A stretch of DNA of 64,000 nt, taken from positions 620,001 through 684,000 of the forward strand of contig OZ037928.1 of the NCBI GenBank assembly GCA_964035575.1, given 5' to 3'. Position numbers and translations under genes: made by a program. This document shows, piece by piece, positions 1 through 8,429 of this stretch (position 1 is the first letter of the stretch; each line of letters opens with the position of its first letter). The notes beneath the pieces are model-generated. The model had not been told where the DNA came from. It saw only the letters and a list, made by a program, of their open reading frames with translations, and searched no databases. This DNA comes from Rhynchopus sp. YZ270_cl-10 (Eukaryota; Euglenozoa; Diplonemea; Diplonemida; Diplonemidae).

Positions 1-25
1 CGTCGTCATCGCTGGAGCTGTCCAT
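1..25 (-). CDS. possible 5' end of a gene leaving the window
   Basis: On the minus strand an ATG at position 25 opens a frame reading MDSSSDDD before the window ends. The upstream DNA (about 130-410) is a copy of the 5' flank that precedes several UBL-LRR genes of this window, which suggests a transcribed gene starts here. The visible residues are acidic and serine-rich and do not match the UBL-LRR N-terminus, so the product is unknown. Only eight codons are visible, so the call rests mainly on context. Confidence 0.3.
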
Positions 26-129
26 CTTTGTCCTATGATGATCTTTGGTGGTAAAGAAGAGGGGGCAACAAACTTAATTTGTATAGGGTGGGAAAGGAAA
101 GTCTAAAGTGGAAGAAAATGATAAATAAG

Positions 130-410
130 TAGTGTGTTTATCGTATGTTTTTCTTCGCTATTTTGTGCCTGCTGTGGTTGTGTTGTTGTGAGTGCTTTGG
201 GGAGGGTGGTGAGGCAGGAAGAAGCACAGATACGAGGGGTGCACACAGCAGACACGCAAGGAGATCGGTCTACGACACTTCGTTGCAGCAACAAAACGGG
301 CGACGCAAGCCACGTGGTGTGGAGAGGAAGAGAGGGAGAGAGAGAGATCTCAGGAAGGATCAGTGTACCTGGTGAGTGAGTGAAATCCTGTGAGGTCAAA
401 ACCAAAAAAC
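130..410 (-). repeat. copy of the type-A 5' flank of UBL-LRR genes
   Basis: This block is nearly identical to 3165-3430, the DNA directly upstream of an UBL-LRR start codon, and its gene-proximal part recurs at 56730-56850 and 59106-59230. It contains a GA-rich stretch and GTGAGTGAGTG near its distal end. It probably carries a promoter or 5' UTR. Apparent open frames of about 100 codons in it are shadows, since they repeat with the block. Confidence 0.65.
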
Positions 411-702
411 GGGGGGACTTTTACGTACGGGAATAAGAGTAGTAAGTAGAAATGTGAAGCGCTTGCGACCCTCCTGTCGCGCAAGATCGTTCCCCCACCC
501 CCCACACCTTGTCTTAGCTTCCCTCCACCTCCCCTAGTTCATACTCACGGGCATCTTCCCTTTTGTGCACCGCTTAGTGGTGTCCTTCCTCTCCGTAATT
601 TTCCATTCTTGTCCCCACCCCCACCCCTTAGCTTTAACTTTGCTTGCACATCCCGTCCCCTATCAAAAAAAGAAAAAAAAGACTGTCGGTAAGATAACTT
701 CA
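411..702. other. 3' flank of the interrupted UBL-LRR gene
   Basis: Pyrimidine-rich and C-rich DNA downstream of the LRR reading frame on the minus strand. I see no gene, and no repeat shared with the rest of the window beyond homopolymer runs. Confidence 0.4.
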
Positions 703-1519
703 TCAGGATGATTCGTCTCGCTTCCGTTTCGGACAGGCATCCACCACAAATTTCATCAGCTTCGCCTCCTCCACAGCGCTCGACACAACAGCACTGCACC
801 CAGAGAGGTGGATGGTTTGTAAGGTGCCAGACAGACCACTGCAGAAGTTGTCGCCAATGTGCTCAACACTGCTGAGTGAAGATAAGTCGAGAGATGTTAA
901 ACTGCTGCAGCCGCTCAGGAAGCCGTTCCCAACATGTGTGAGACTGTTGAGTGCAGACAAGTCGAGAGATGTTAAACTAGTGCAATGCTGGAGGAAGTAG
1001 TCCTCAATGTGCGTGAGACTGTTGAATGAACACAAGTCGAGAGATGTTAAACTCCTGCACCCCAGGAGGAAGCCGTTCCCAACGTGTGTGAGACTGTTGA
1101 ATGAAGACAAGTTGAGAGATGTTAAACTGTCGCACCCCATAAGGAAGCCGCCCCCAACGTACATGAGACTGTTGAATGAAGACAAATTGAGAGCTGTTAA
1201 ACTGTCGCACCCGTCGAGGAAGCCGTCCCCAACATGTGTGAGACTGTTGAATGAAGACAAGTTGATACATGTTAACCTGTCGCACCCACTGAGGAAGCCG
1301 CCCCCAACGTCCGTGACAGTCGACACAGCACTCAGATCAAGCTGCGTTAATGATGAATAGCTCAAGAACTCAGAAGGAATGACAGTCGTAACCTCCGCCT
1401 GCAGAAGCAAACACGCCACCTCAGGATCCTTCACCTGCCTCAATCTCTTTATCGTCAGGTCAGTCTCACCCAACGCATGAAGCGCTGCTATGGCTTCGAA
1501 CTTTTTTGTCGCCGTGAGG
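703..1519 (-). pseudogene. C-terminal half of an UBL-LRR gene split by a LINE-like insertion
   Basis: The frame starts at the insertion border with FEAIAALHALGETDLT, the linker that follows the ubiquitin-like domain in intact paralogues. It continues through about seven 25-residue leucine-rich repeats (pattern SLTSLDLSSFNSLTHVG..FL..C) and ends with the cap SGTLQTIHLSGCSAVVSSAV and a shortened basic tail KRKRDESS. The matching N-terminal half lies at 2945-3161. Positions 1500-1519 (ACTTTTTTGTCGCCGTGAGG) are repeated at 2945-2964 and mark the insertion. The LRR part has no stop codons, so the disruption appears recent. Transcription could still give a truncated LRR-only product from an internal methionine. 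Confidence 0.85.
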
Positions 1520-2944
1520 GTGGGGGCCCGTTTTCGATGTATGCACCCCTATCCGAGATAGGTGATACAATACATCGTGGAGGTGATGTTACATAAGTCC
1601 ATCACCGCCCCTGCTGTGCCCATCCTTCTGCTTCGTCTGCTTCTTCTTGAAGAAGCCTCCCAGCGTCGTCTGTCGCCCCTTCGAGGTGTCGTGGTGGCGG
1701 CGGCAGCAGTGATCCAGCGTACTCTTCTCTTGCACACAGTTCCCGCACCTCGAGAGTCTATGCTTAGTGCATGCTTCGTGTCGGATCGGTAACCCGTCGT
1801 CGTTGGAGTGGTGCGCAAAGCAGCAATGCATCAGGTCTGCCTGGGCGTTCTTCGAGCAGGCATCACACTTCGTCTTCCGGTGCAGCACACATATCGCAAA
1901 CTGGAAGATCGGAACCGCTCCTTCAGGTGCCTTCACGGGTGCGTCCCCTGGACGCACGTGCTCATGGTGCCGGTAGCGAGCATGCGCAGATGTCTCCTGT
2001 TCAGCCCGCTGGATGAATGGTAGTGCCCTCCTGCCCCTAACTTCTGTGGAGGGGTACGCCGTCTCAGCAGAATACTCCCCCATCCATGTACCTCTCGCTC
2101 TATCGCCACCACGGAGCTCCGCCTCAGACATGCCTTCGGAGCTGCGTTGCAGACGGTACGCCACACCAGCATCGTATAGCGCACGCAATGCCTTCAACGT
2201 TTCTTCTCCGCCGGCAAAGATAGGACGGCGGTCGATGCCTGTGATGGCGTTCGCCCCAAACGAAGCGAGAACATGCGTTACCTTCACCTTCCCCGGATGG
2301 AGAGAGCTCTCCGAAAAGGTTCTGAGTGAAGCCAACATATGCCCAAAGGTGGTCGTCTTCGCCATTTCTCTGTGGGCCAGCGCTACTGGCACCACGTCGT
2401 CATCATCGTCGTCTTCCTCACTCCCGTCGTCTTCCCCCCCATTGTTGACTTCTTCCCCAGTCCCATCCCTCGGCTGCTTCAGCTTCGGCGCTATTCTGCC
2501 GGTCTTGTCCCCAGGTCGGATGTCCATCCCTGTGGCAACCTCGAAGTCGATGAGCAGCTCCATGTGGGAGACTTCACGTCCAGCTTCGTCGCTCCATTGT
2601 AAACCACCCAACCAGGAGGCAAACGCCAGCAGCAGCGCACGTCCATACGGCCACCTCCTTTTCAGGGGGGTGTAGTCCACCAAACTGTTCGCGTGTTGCG
2701 TCGTCGTGTCCAACTCCGGCGCCCACGTCCACGGGTATCGGTCTTCTTGCAGTCGCGGGTTCGTCGCTTCCGGTCTGCTCCACTTGGAGCGTGCGATGAG
2801 GATGCGCACCATCATCTTCTGCAGGTCTGCAACACGGGCGCATTCCAAAGGTGTGTCCGGTGTGCACATGCCGCAGATAGCGAGACAGTTTGGCCAGGTC
2901 GTTCTGTCAATGTCCAACAGCAAGGGGTACTCCGCACGAATGCT
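1520..2944 (-). mobile_element. 5'-truncated LINE-like insertion with 20-bp target duplication
   Basis: A 1425-bp segment lies between two exact copies of a 20-bp host sequence (1500-1519 and 2945-2964) inside an UBL-LRR coding region. The segment has no terminal inverted repeats. It starts inside an open reading frame and carries a short non-coding 3' part that can form a hairpin (about 1530-1565, CACCTATC pairing with GATAGGGGTG). Target duplication of this size and an abrupt 5' start are typical of target-primed reverse transcription by non-LTR retrotransposons. No poly-A tail is visible at the 3' end, so a hairpin-ended LINE type is more likely than an L1-like one. Some other element with a long duplication cannot be excluded. 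Confidence 0.65.
1589..2944 (-). CDS. C-terminal part of a LINE-like ORF with Cys/His finger and PIP-box-like motif
   Basis: The reading frame is open from the 5' border of the insertion to the stop at 1589, about 450 residues. No reverse transcriptase core is present, as expected if the copy is 5'-truncated. The middle holds an acidic run (EEDDDDDDVV). The last ~100 residues contain a Cys/His cluster (CVLHRKTKCDAC...CCFAHH, then CTKHRLSRCGNC...CCRRHH) that could bind zinc. Just after it comes QTTLGGFF, which matches the PCNA-interacting PIP-box pattern QxxLxxFF. Zinc fingers after the polymerase and PIP boxes are known in LINE ORF2 proteins. The assignment rests on this architecture and the target duplication, not on a recognised catalytic domain. 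Confidence 0.5.
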   Translation of the reverse strand, partial: SIRAEYPLLLDIDRTTWPNCLAICGMCTPDTPLECARVADLQKMMVRILIARSKWSRPEATNPRLQEDRYPWTWAPELDTTTQHANSLVDYTPLKRRWPYGRALLLAFASWLGGLQWSDEAGREVSHMELLIDFEVATGMDIRPGDKTGRIAPKLKQPRDGTGEEVNNGGEDDGSEEDDDDDDVVPVALAHREMAKTTTFGHMLASLRTFSESSLHPGKVKVTHVLASFGANAITGIDRRPIFAGGEETLKALRALYDAGVAYRLQRSSEGMSEAELRGGDRARGTWMGEYSAETAYPSTEVRGRRALPFIQRAEQETSAHARYRHHEHVRPGDAPVKAPEGAVPIFQFAICVLHRKTKCDACSKNAQADLMHCCFAHHSNDDGLPIRHEACTKHRLSRCGNCVQEKSTLDHCCRRHHDTSKGRQTTLGGFFKKKQTKQKDGHSRGGDGLM

Positions 2945-3161
2945 ACTTTTTTGTCGCCGTGAGGACAATTGTGTCACCAGCACTCAGCTGCGTCATGTCG
3001 TATCCTTCGCCCATCGCTTCGTCTCCGAAACTCATGCAAAAGCTGTCTTCAGGCAGCCCCACTGCAGACGCCACCTTCCGCCGCATGTGCTCCGCTGTGT
3101 CAGCCAGAGCCACCTCAATCACGTGTGTCTCGTCGGAAAACGTCTCCACATTCAGATCCAT
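2945..3161 (-). pseudogene. N-terminal half (ubiquitin-like domain) of the split UBL-LRR gene
   Basis: ATG at 3161 starts MDLNVETFSDETHVIEVAL. The frame runs through the ubiquitin-like fold (DT.EHMRRKVASAVGLPEDSF...GDEAMGEGYDMTQLSAGDTIVLT), then meets the 20-bp target duplication and the insertion. Residues correspond to 1-72 of intact paralogues. It is preceded by the type-A 5' flank, so a promoter probably still drives this piece, which could express a free UBL domain fused to a short tail encoded by the insertion. Confidence 0.8.
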
Positions 3162-3430
3162 GATTTGTGGTGCTGAGTTTTTCTTCGTTATTTTGTGCTG
3201 TGGTTGTGTTGTTGTGAGTGCTTTGGGGAGGGTGGTGAGGCAGGAAGAAGCACGGATACGAGTGTACACAGCAGACACGCAAGGAGATCGGTCTACGACA
3301 CTTCGTTGCAGCAACAAAACGGGCGATGCAAGCCACGTGGTGTGGAGAGGAAGAGAGGGAGAGAGAGAGATCTCAGGAAGGATCAGTGTACCTGGTGAGT
3401 GAGTGAAATCCTGTGAGGTCAAAACCAAAA
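3162..3430 (-). promoter_or_regulatory. type-A 5' flank (promoter/5' UTR) of an UBL-LRR gene
   Basis: Directly upstream of ATG 3161. Nearly identical to 130-410; the gene-proximal ~120 bp also precede the genes starting at 56729 and 59105. Conservation next to start codons of different genes suggests shared regulatory or leader sequence. No TATA box or splice site was identified with confidence. Confidence 0.45.
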
Positions 3431-3930
3431 AACGAGGGGGAGTAGGGTGGGGAGCCGTCTTTTACGTACGGAGTGGGATCGGGGAAACGCAAAAACCATA
3501 AAATGTGGAAATTCTGGTTGGTGTCTGTGTCTGTGTTCTCAATTCCCCACACCCCTTCTGCTGATGAGCGACAAGGCCAGCGTTGTGTAGAACACTCGCT
3601 TGAAGTAACCCACTCCCTTCTCTTAACTCTTTAGTTCCCGCGAGCCACAGAGGTGGCTTTACGAATGGCGGCATACTTTACATACAGTTCTACAACATTT
3701 CGGAAAACGGTTTTTACGGTTTCAAAGATCTCCCACAGATCTTCACATCACAACAAAAAGAGGGGAAATGGCCACTCATCCTGTACCCTACCTACCCAAG
3801 TCACTCTGAATTCAGATCGCCAGGGTGCTAAAAAGGGCGTCACACTGTGCAGGTGTGACCTGGAAACTTAGGGGGGGCTGTCGTTGCAGGCGCAGGTGAG
3901 AAGCGTGAAGCTGCACCGTATCGTGGTCTG
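3431..3930. other. intergenic DNA ending in the 3' flank block of UBL-LRR genes
   Basis: From about 3780 to 3930 the sequence (GTGTGACCTGGAAAC, then GGCGCAGGTGAGAAGCGTG) recurs after the stop codons of the UBL-LRR genes at 53320-53401, 55255-55310 and 57775-57836, so it is a shared 3' UTR or downstream block. The rest (3460-3780) shows nothing recognisable. Confidence 0.5.
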
Positions 3931-4238
3931 TCACTGCGACAGTCTCGGTCGTTTGCAGTCTTCGTCAGGTGATTCGTCTCGCTTCCGTTTCGGACGGGCC
4001 TCCACAACAAGATCACTCAAGCCTGCCTCCTCCACAGCGCTCGAGACAACAGCACTGCACCCAGAGAGGTGGATGGTTTGTAAGGTGCCAGACAGACCAC
4101 TGCAGAAGTACTGGCCAATGTGCTGAACACTGCTGAGTGAAGATAAGAGTGATGTTAAACTGTCCGGAAGTAGTCCCCAACGTGCGTGAGACTGTTGAAT
4201 GAAGACAAGTCGAGAGTTAAACTGTCGCACCCATCGAG
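3931..4238 (-). pseudogene. C-terminal fragment of an UBL-LRR gene
   Basis: Encodes only the last LRR, the cap (SGTLQTIHLSGCSAVVSSAV) and the basic tail KRKRDESPDEDCKRPRLSQ. Upstream, about 80 bp of LRR sequence has small deletions that break the frame, and there is no N-terminal domain. At about 4236 it joins directly to the 3' flank of the next copy. It is a truncated relic of the array. Confidence 0.8.
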
Positions 4239-4504
4239 AGCTGTTCTCGAAGTCAAGCACGACCCGGCTGTACACTGGCGGCCTGAACACAGGTCCGCTT
4301 CTAATCTAGGCAGACGTTATCCCTATCCTCCTGTCCCTCAACCCCTTTCCCTGCTTTGTGCCTCCCATGTTTTTGTGTCTTTTTTGTTGTGCAAAGTTTG
4401 TGGAGGCGAGCAGAGTAGGCAGTACCTACCGGCCCTTCCCCACCTCCCTTCTTACCCTTCTTCCCGTCCTTCCCTTTATCCCCTCCCACCAGCACACCAC
4501 GTCG
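4239..4504 (-). repeat. duplicated 3' flank of two UBL-LRR genes
   Basis: About 260 bp, nearly identical to 8112-8380; each copy directly follows the stop codon of an UBL-LRR gene (stops at 4505 and 8430). It is T-rich with pyrimidine runs. The 64-codon lysine-rich frame inside it is identical in both copies but has no support as a gene. Confidence 0.7.
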
Positions 4505-5332
4505 TCATTGTACGTGACACTGTCGTTTGCGGGCTTGCTTGGGGGATTCGTCTCTGCTGCGTTTCGGACGTTCTTCAACCACAAGCTGCTTCAGCTCCTT
4601 GCTTTTCCTGACTTGCTTGGACACAGCACTGCTGCAGCCGGAAAGGTAAATACTCGTCAACGAAGTGCAGTCCTCAGCAAAAAACTTACCCACCTTCTTT
4701 ACCTTGCTGAGGGGTGACACATCTAGGGATGGTATAGAGGTGCAGTCGAAAAGAAAGCTACGCTCAATCAACGTCACGTTGCTGAGTGGTGTCAGATCAA
4801 GGGTGGTTAAAGATTTGTAGCTTTCAAGAAAGCAGGCCTCGATCTTTGTAACGTTGTTGAGCGGTGTCAGATCCAGGTTAGCCAAAGCTTCGCAGCCGGA
4901 AAGAAAGCTTTCGCCAATCCGCGTCACATTGCTCAACCCAGACAGGTCAATACTTGTTAACAAGGCGCAATTCCAAAGGAACTCGTCTCCGATCTGTGTC
5001 ACAAAGGACACAGCGCTGAGATCAAGTCGCGTTAACGATGTTTGCGACAAGAACCAATCAGGAATGACAGTCGTAACCTCCGCCTGCAGAAGCAAACACG
5101 CCACCTCAGGATCCTTCACCTCCTTCAACCTCTTTATCGTCAGGTCAGTCTCACCCAGCTGCGTCATGTCGTATCCTTCGCCCATCGCTTCGTCTCCGAA
5201 ACTCATGCAAAAGCTGTCTTCAGGCAGCCCCATTGCAGACGCCACCTTCCGCCGCATGTCCTCCGCTGTGTCATCTACACCCACCTCGACTGTGTGCTGA
5301 TTCGCTCTGAAATCCTCGAAGTGCACGTCCAT
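4505..5332 (-). CDS. short UBL-LRR protein lacking part of its ubiquitin-like domain
   Basis: 275 residues starting MDVHFEDFRANQHTVEVGV (the second N-terminal type in this window). The UBL region runs to GEGYDMTQL and then jumps to GETDLTIKRL. About 23 residues present in all paralogues (SAGDTIVLT to AALHAL) are missing in frame, so the last UBL beta strand is gone. Five to six LRRs follow (LTPLNNVTKIE..FL type), then the cap and a basic tail, KRSRDESPKQARKRQ. No signal peptide or membrane segment, so the protein is probably cytosolic or nuclear. It is flanked by a type-B 5' flank and a 3' block shared with the 8430-10319 gene. The missing strand makes loss of UBL folding likely. Confidence 0.85.
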   Translation of the reverse strand: MDVHFEDFRANQHTVEVGVDDTAEDMRRKVASAMGLPEDSFCMSFGDEAMGEGYDMTQLGETDLTIKRLKEVKDPEVACLLLQAEVTTVIPDWFLSQTSLTRLDLSAVSFVTQIGDEFLWNCALLTSIDLSGLSNVTRIGESFLSGCEALANLDLTPLNNVTKIEACFLESYKSLTTLDLTPLSNVTLIERSFLFDCTSIPSLDVSPLSKVKKVGKFFAEDCTSLTSIYLSGCSSAVSKQVRKSKELKQLVVEERPKRSRDESPKQARKRQCHVQ

Positions 5333-5550
5333 TTATTTGTTGTGGTTTCTGTTTGTGTTCTGAGCTCTGTGTGTGGTGGTGGGGTGTGGAGGACAAGACA
5401 ACAAGCCTGCAGTCTTTTCAAAGAACCTTGCTTCTGCTGACGGGTGCTGAAGGTGAGGTATGTGCACTGTGTGCCGAACTCTGTGATGCTGCAGAAGTAT
5501 AGTATGCGGGGAAGGGCAGGGGGGATGAGGGGTGTCACGCAGGCGCACGG
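5333..5550 (-). promoter_or_regulatory. type-B 5' flank of UBL-LRR genes
   Basis: Upstream of the ATG at 5332 and nearly identical to 10320-10535 upstream of the ATG at 10319; its first ~60 bp also precede the ATG at 54373. It contains a GT-rich stretch (GTGTGTGGTGGTGGGGTGTGG). Probably promoter plus 5' UTR; no defined element recognised. Confidence 0.45.
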
Positions 5551-6760
5551 TACCCAACTTTTTTCTTTTTTTATTTTCCCTTTTCTCTGCTTTCTTTTGA
5601 TTGCGCGAGATGATTGCTCTCCACGGTGGGGTCACATGCGTGTACAAAAACGCTCTAAAGTACCCTTGCTATGAAATATGAGATTCTCTGGTTTTCTTAA
5701 CCCTTTGGAACCCAAGGGTGGTCGAATTAAACACCCAAAATCGGGAGGAAGGTGGGTAATGTGACCCCACATGCACAAAAACCAAAGTCGATGGGGCGGA
5801 ATTGAAATATTTTTTATCAAATAAATCCGAGAAGCAAGAAATTTTCAGTTTTGGCATCCTGGAAATTTATTAGATACTGGAGAGCCTGGGTCACCTGAAA
5901 AGGTGGTAAAGCGGGGTGTGACAACAATTAAAAGTGCATTTTTTGGGTCAATTTTTTCATATTTTCCTAAATTTCGGCCCGGAAACGCATTTCCGGGCAT
6001 TTTTGGGGCGGGGTATGGGTGAATTTTCCATATTTTGAGGCCTCAGGCAACATGTCTAAAAATGGCACTTTTACTAGGGAAAAGTGGAAAAAAAATAGGG
6101 TATGTTAGGGGGGAAAGTGAGTAAATTGACTTCAGATTGGCCATTTTTGAAAACTTTTAGCGTCGTTAAATGCGCGAAACTGCCGGAATGCAAAGCAATG
6201 CGAGATCAGTTCCAGAAAAAAAAAATTATTTATTTTTTGACGAGTGGTGATTTAAAGCCTGTGGCAGATCTGCCCAAAACTGCTTATTCCGCTTTCAGCA
6301 TACCACACCTATTTTTTTCTCCCCGAAAATGGCGTTATTGGACAGATTTGCAAGAAATCTTTTCACGACACCCCGAGTTTTTGAAAAATACCATTTTTAA
6401 GATATCTTACTCACGTGGGAGCACCAAAACAGAAAATGTAAAAAAAAAAACCATTTTTTGTGATTTCTCCGAAAATTGGCTTGGGGGCGCCACCATCTGA
6501 CACGGATACATTTTTTCCAAAACTTTCAATTCTTGCTTCTTTGGAAAGATGGGCCATAAAATCTTTCCACCATGCCAAGAGTTGGTCGAAAATATTGAGC
6601 AGATCATGTCTAACTCGTCTTCCTAAAAAAAAATTGTTATAACCGCCGCCACAGGGGCGGCTGGGTTCCAAAGGGTTAAGGAAACCCCGGTTTGCAAAAA
6701 AAAAACGCACCACAAAAAATCTCCAAAAATCCCGGGCCAAGGGCCAGAAGTTAGCGCAAA
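5535..6760 (+). repeat. dispersed repeat R, interrupted by a TTAA element
   Basis: The outer parts (5535-5700 and 6676-6760) together match continuous copies at 46305-46560 and, less closely, 45690-45890. Shared landmarks are GGCGCACGGTACCCAACTTT, CACGGTGGGGTCACATG, GAGATTCTCTGG and GGAAACCCCGGTTTGC. In this copy the sequence is split at TTAA by the element at 5701-6675. Confidence 0.8.
5701..6675. mobile_element. piggyBac-type non-autonomous element (TTAA target)
   Basis: 975 bp bounded by perfect 14-bp inverted repeats, CCCTTTGGAACCCA and TGGGTTCCAAAGGG, with TTAA on both sides (5697-5700 and 6676-6679). The paralogous repeat at 46475-46478 has a single TTAA at the same place, so it shows the empty site. 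TTAA duplication and CCC-starting ends are diagnostic of the piggyBac superfamily. No transposase frame is present, so the copy is non-autonomous. Confidence 0.85.
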
Positions 6761-6774
6761 GCCTGGTTTGATTG

Positions 6775-7785
6775 TTTTTTTTGTTTTTTTTGCAAATAAA
6801 AAGTATCTCATAACATCTAATGAAAAGAAGAAAAACAAAAACGGGGGCTAGGGGGTTTGGGGTTTGGTGGAAAATTCATTTTTTATGGGAAGATTCTACA
6901 TCAGTACTCTCACTTAGTATTTCAGGGTATTAGGGTGGTTAAAAAAACTGGTTTTGAAAACCAGTTTTTCCAAAAACTGGTTTTCAAAAAAAAAAAAAAA
7001 AACAGAGAAATCTGGAGGGAAAAAAAAAACCGACACTTTTCACCAGGCCTTTCTGTAAATGTCGTCCCCAGATTAGGGCGGACTCGATTTTTTTTCCCCG
7101 CATTTTTTCCCCGCCTGGTAGAACCGTGGTTGAACCACGGGAGTGCCTTTGGGAAATGGCTGTTCCTTGATTTTTTTTTTGCCTGCGGAGCCATTTTTCA
7201 TTTTTTTGCTCCGCAAAAAAGGGTTCGTTGAGTGGCTCTGTGGTGTAAAAAGCTAGATTTCTACACCGTACCCTCAAAATTTTTCGCCTGCGGTGCCATT
7301 TTGTATTATTTTTTTTGCTCCGCCAAAACACAGTCCCAATGTTCCCAATCTACCCTGGTCAGCAGCGCCGAAATATATTTTTAGCAAAAAACAAGCTGAC
7401 CTCCCCAATCTTGAAATCTGGATTCCTGGATAAGACACTGACCCCACCCCCGAAAAACCCGAAAAAGGTGACTGTGTCCGTCAACGGTGGAGGTTTCACC
7501 GGAAACACTAGTTTTCGCCACCCAGGAGAGAAAACCAGAAAAACCAGTTTTTTCCGGAATTTTGGATTTTCACCCTAATACCCTGAGTATTTACAAGAGA
7601 AAAAAAAGGGGAAATTTGGGTGGATGGAAGGAGTGGGAGTGGGAAGAAGAAAAAAAATTATCAGATGAAACAATCCTAACACCTCTTTTGTGCTGGGCCA
7701 CCTTTTTTGAGGGAAAATAATAGGATCCCTTCATCGCCCCAGGAAATGTCGGGATTGGGGGGTAAACACGCGCTTTAAAAAAAAC
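6775..7785 (+). repeat. dispersed repeat S, interrupted by a hAT-like element
   Basis: 6775-6922 plus 7586-7785 match the continuous copy at 14020-14345 (landmarks: GGGGGCTAGGGGGTTTGGGG, CTCACTTAGTATTT, CATCGCCCCAGGAAATG, GGGGGGTAAACACGCGC). No coding potential. Confidence 0.8.
6923..7585. mobile_element. hAT-like non-autonomous element in repeat S
   Basis: 663 bp with 15-bp perfect terminal inverted repeats, CAGGGTATTAGGGTG and CACCCTAATACCCTG. It is flanked by AGTATTT on both sides (6916-6922, 7586-7592), while the sister repeat has one copy (14149-14155). The CAGGG...CCCTG ends and a 7-bp duplication (8 bp with one mismatch) fit the hAT superfamily. The interior (CTGCGG blocks near 7180 and 7280, GAACCGTGGTTGAACCACG near 7120) is related in inverted orientation to 43380-43850. 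No transposase frame. Confidence 0.75.
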
Positions 7786-8111
7786 CCGCAAACCCGTAAA
7801 CCCGTATGTGAATCCCAAAGGAATGTTCCCTTAAAAATATCACCCCCACATCACCCATGAAGATGGTCAAGCACGCTTTTTGTTGTGTCGACCGTCACCT
7901 GCTATGTGCGGGATCTGTACTTTCCCTCCTTAAAAATGTTGCCCCAAATCACCCCATAAAAGGTGACTTCTTTGGTATTTCTTCTTTTGCCAGGATTCCT
8001 GTCTTTTCACAACACTGGGAGGCTGTGTCTGGTTTTGTTTTCTTGATGTGGTCTTTTATTTCTTAAAAGGGCGCGAACTGACGACACTGAGGACCTCCTT
8101 GGCCCAGAGCT
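7786..8111. other. unassigned spacer
   Basis: Between repeat S and the duplicated 3' flank of the next UBL-LRR gene. I see no gene and no clear relation to other parts of the window. Confidence 0.3.
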
Positions 8112-8429
8112 GTCGCGAAGTCAAGCACGACCCGGCTGTACACTGGCGGCCTGAACACAGGTCCGCTTCTAATCTAGGCAGACGTTATCCCTATCCTCCT
8201 GTCCCTCAACCCCTTTCCCTGCTTTGTGCCTCCCATGTTTTTGTGTCTTTTTTGTTGTGCAAAGTTTGTGGAGGCGAGCAGAGTAGGCAGTACCTACCGG
8301 CCCTTCCCCACCTCCCTTCTTACCCTTCTTCCCGTCCTTCCCTTTATCCCCTCCCACCAGCACACCACGTCGTCATTGTGCGTGTCTCTGTCGTTTGCGG
8401 GCTTGCTCGGGGGATTCGTCTCTGCTGCG
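8112..8429 (-). repeat. second copy of the duplicated 3' flank
   Basis: Nearly identical to 4239-4504 and immediately downstream of the stop codon at 8430 on the minus strand. Indicates that this gene and the one at 4505-5332 came from a segmental duplication. Confidence 0.7.

Noticed and set aside
103-405. About 100-codon frame also found at 2943-3428
   Set aside because: It lies in the repeated type-A 5' flank, differs in frame length between copies and has no coding character.
4301-4495. 64-codon Lys/Gly-rich frame, identical at 8169-8363
   Set aside because: Identity is explained by the duplicated 3' flank; there is no independent evidence of selection or a product.
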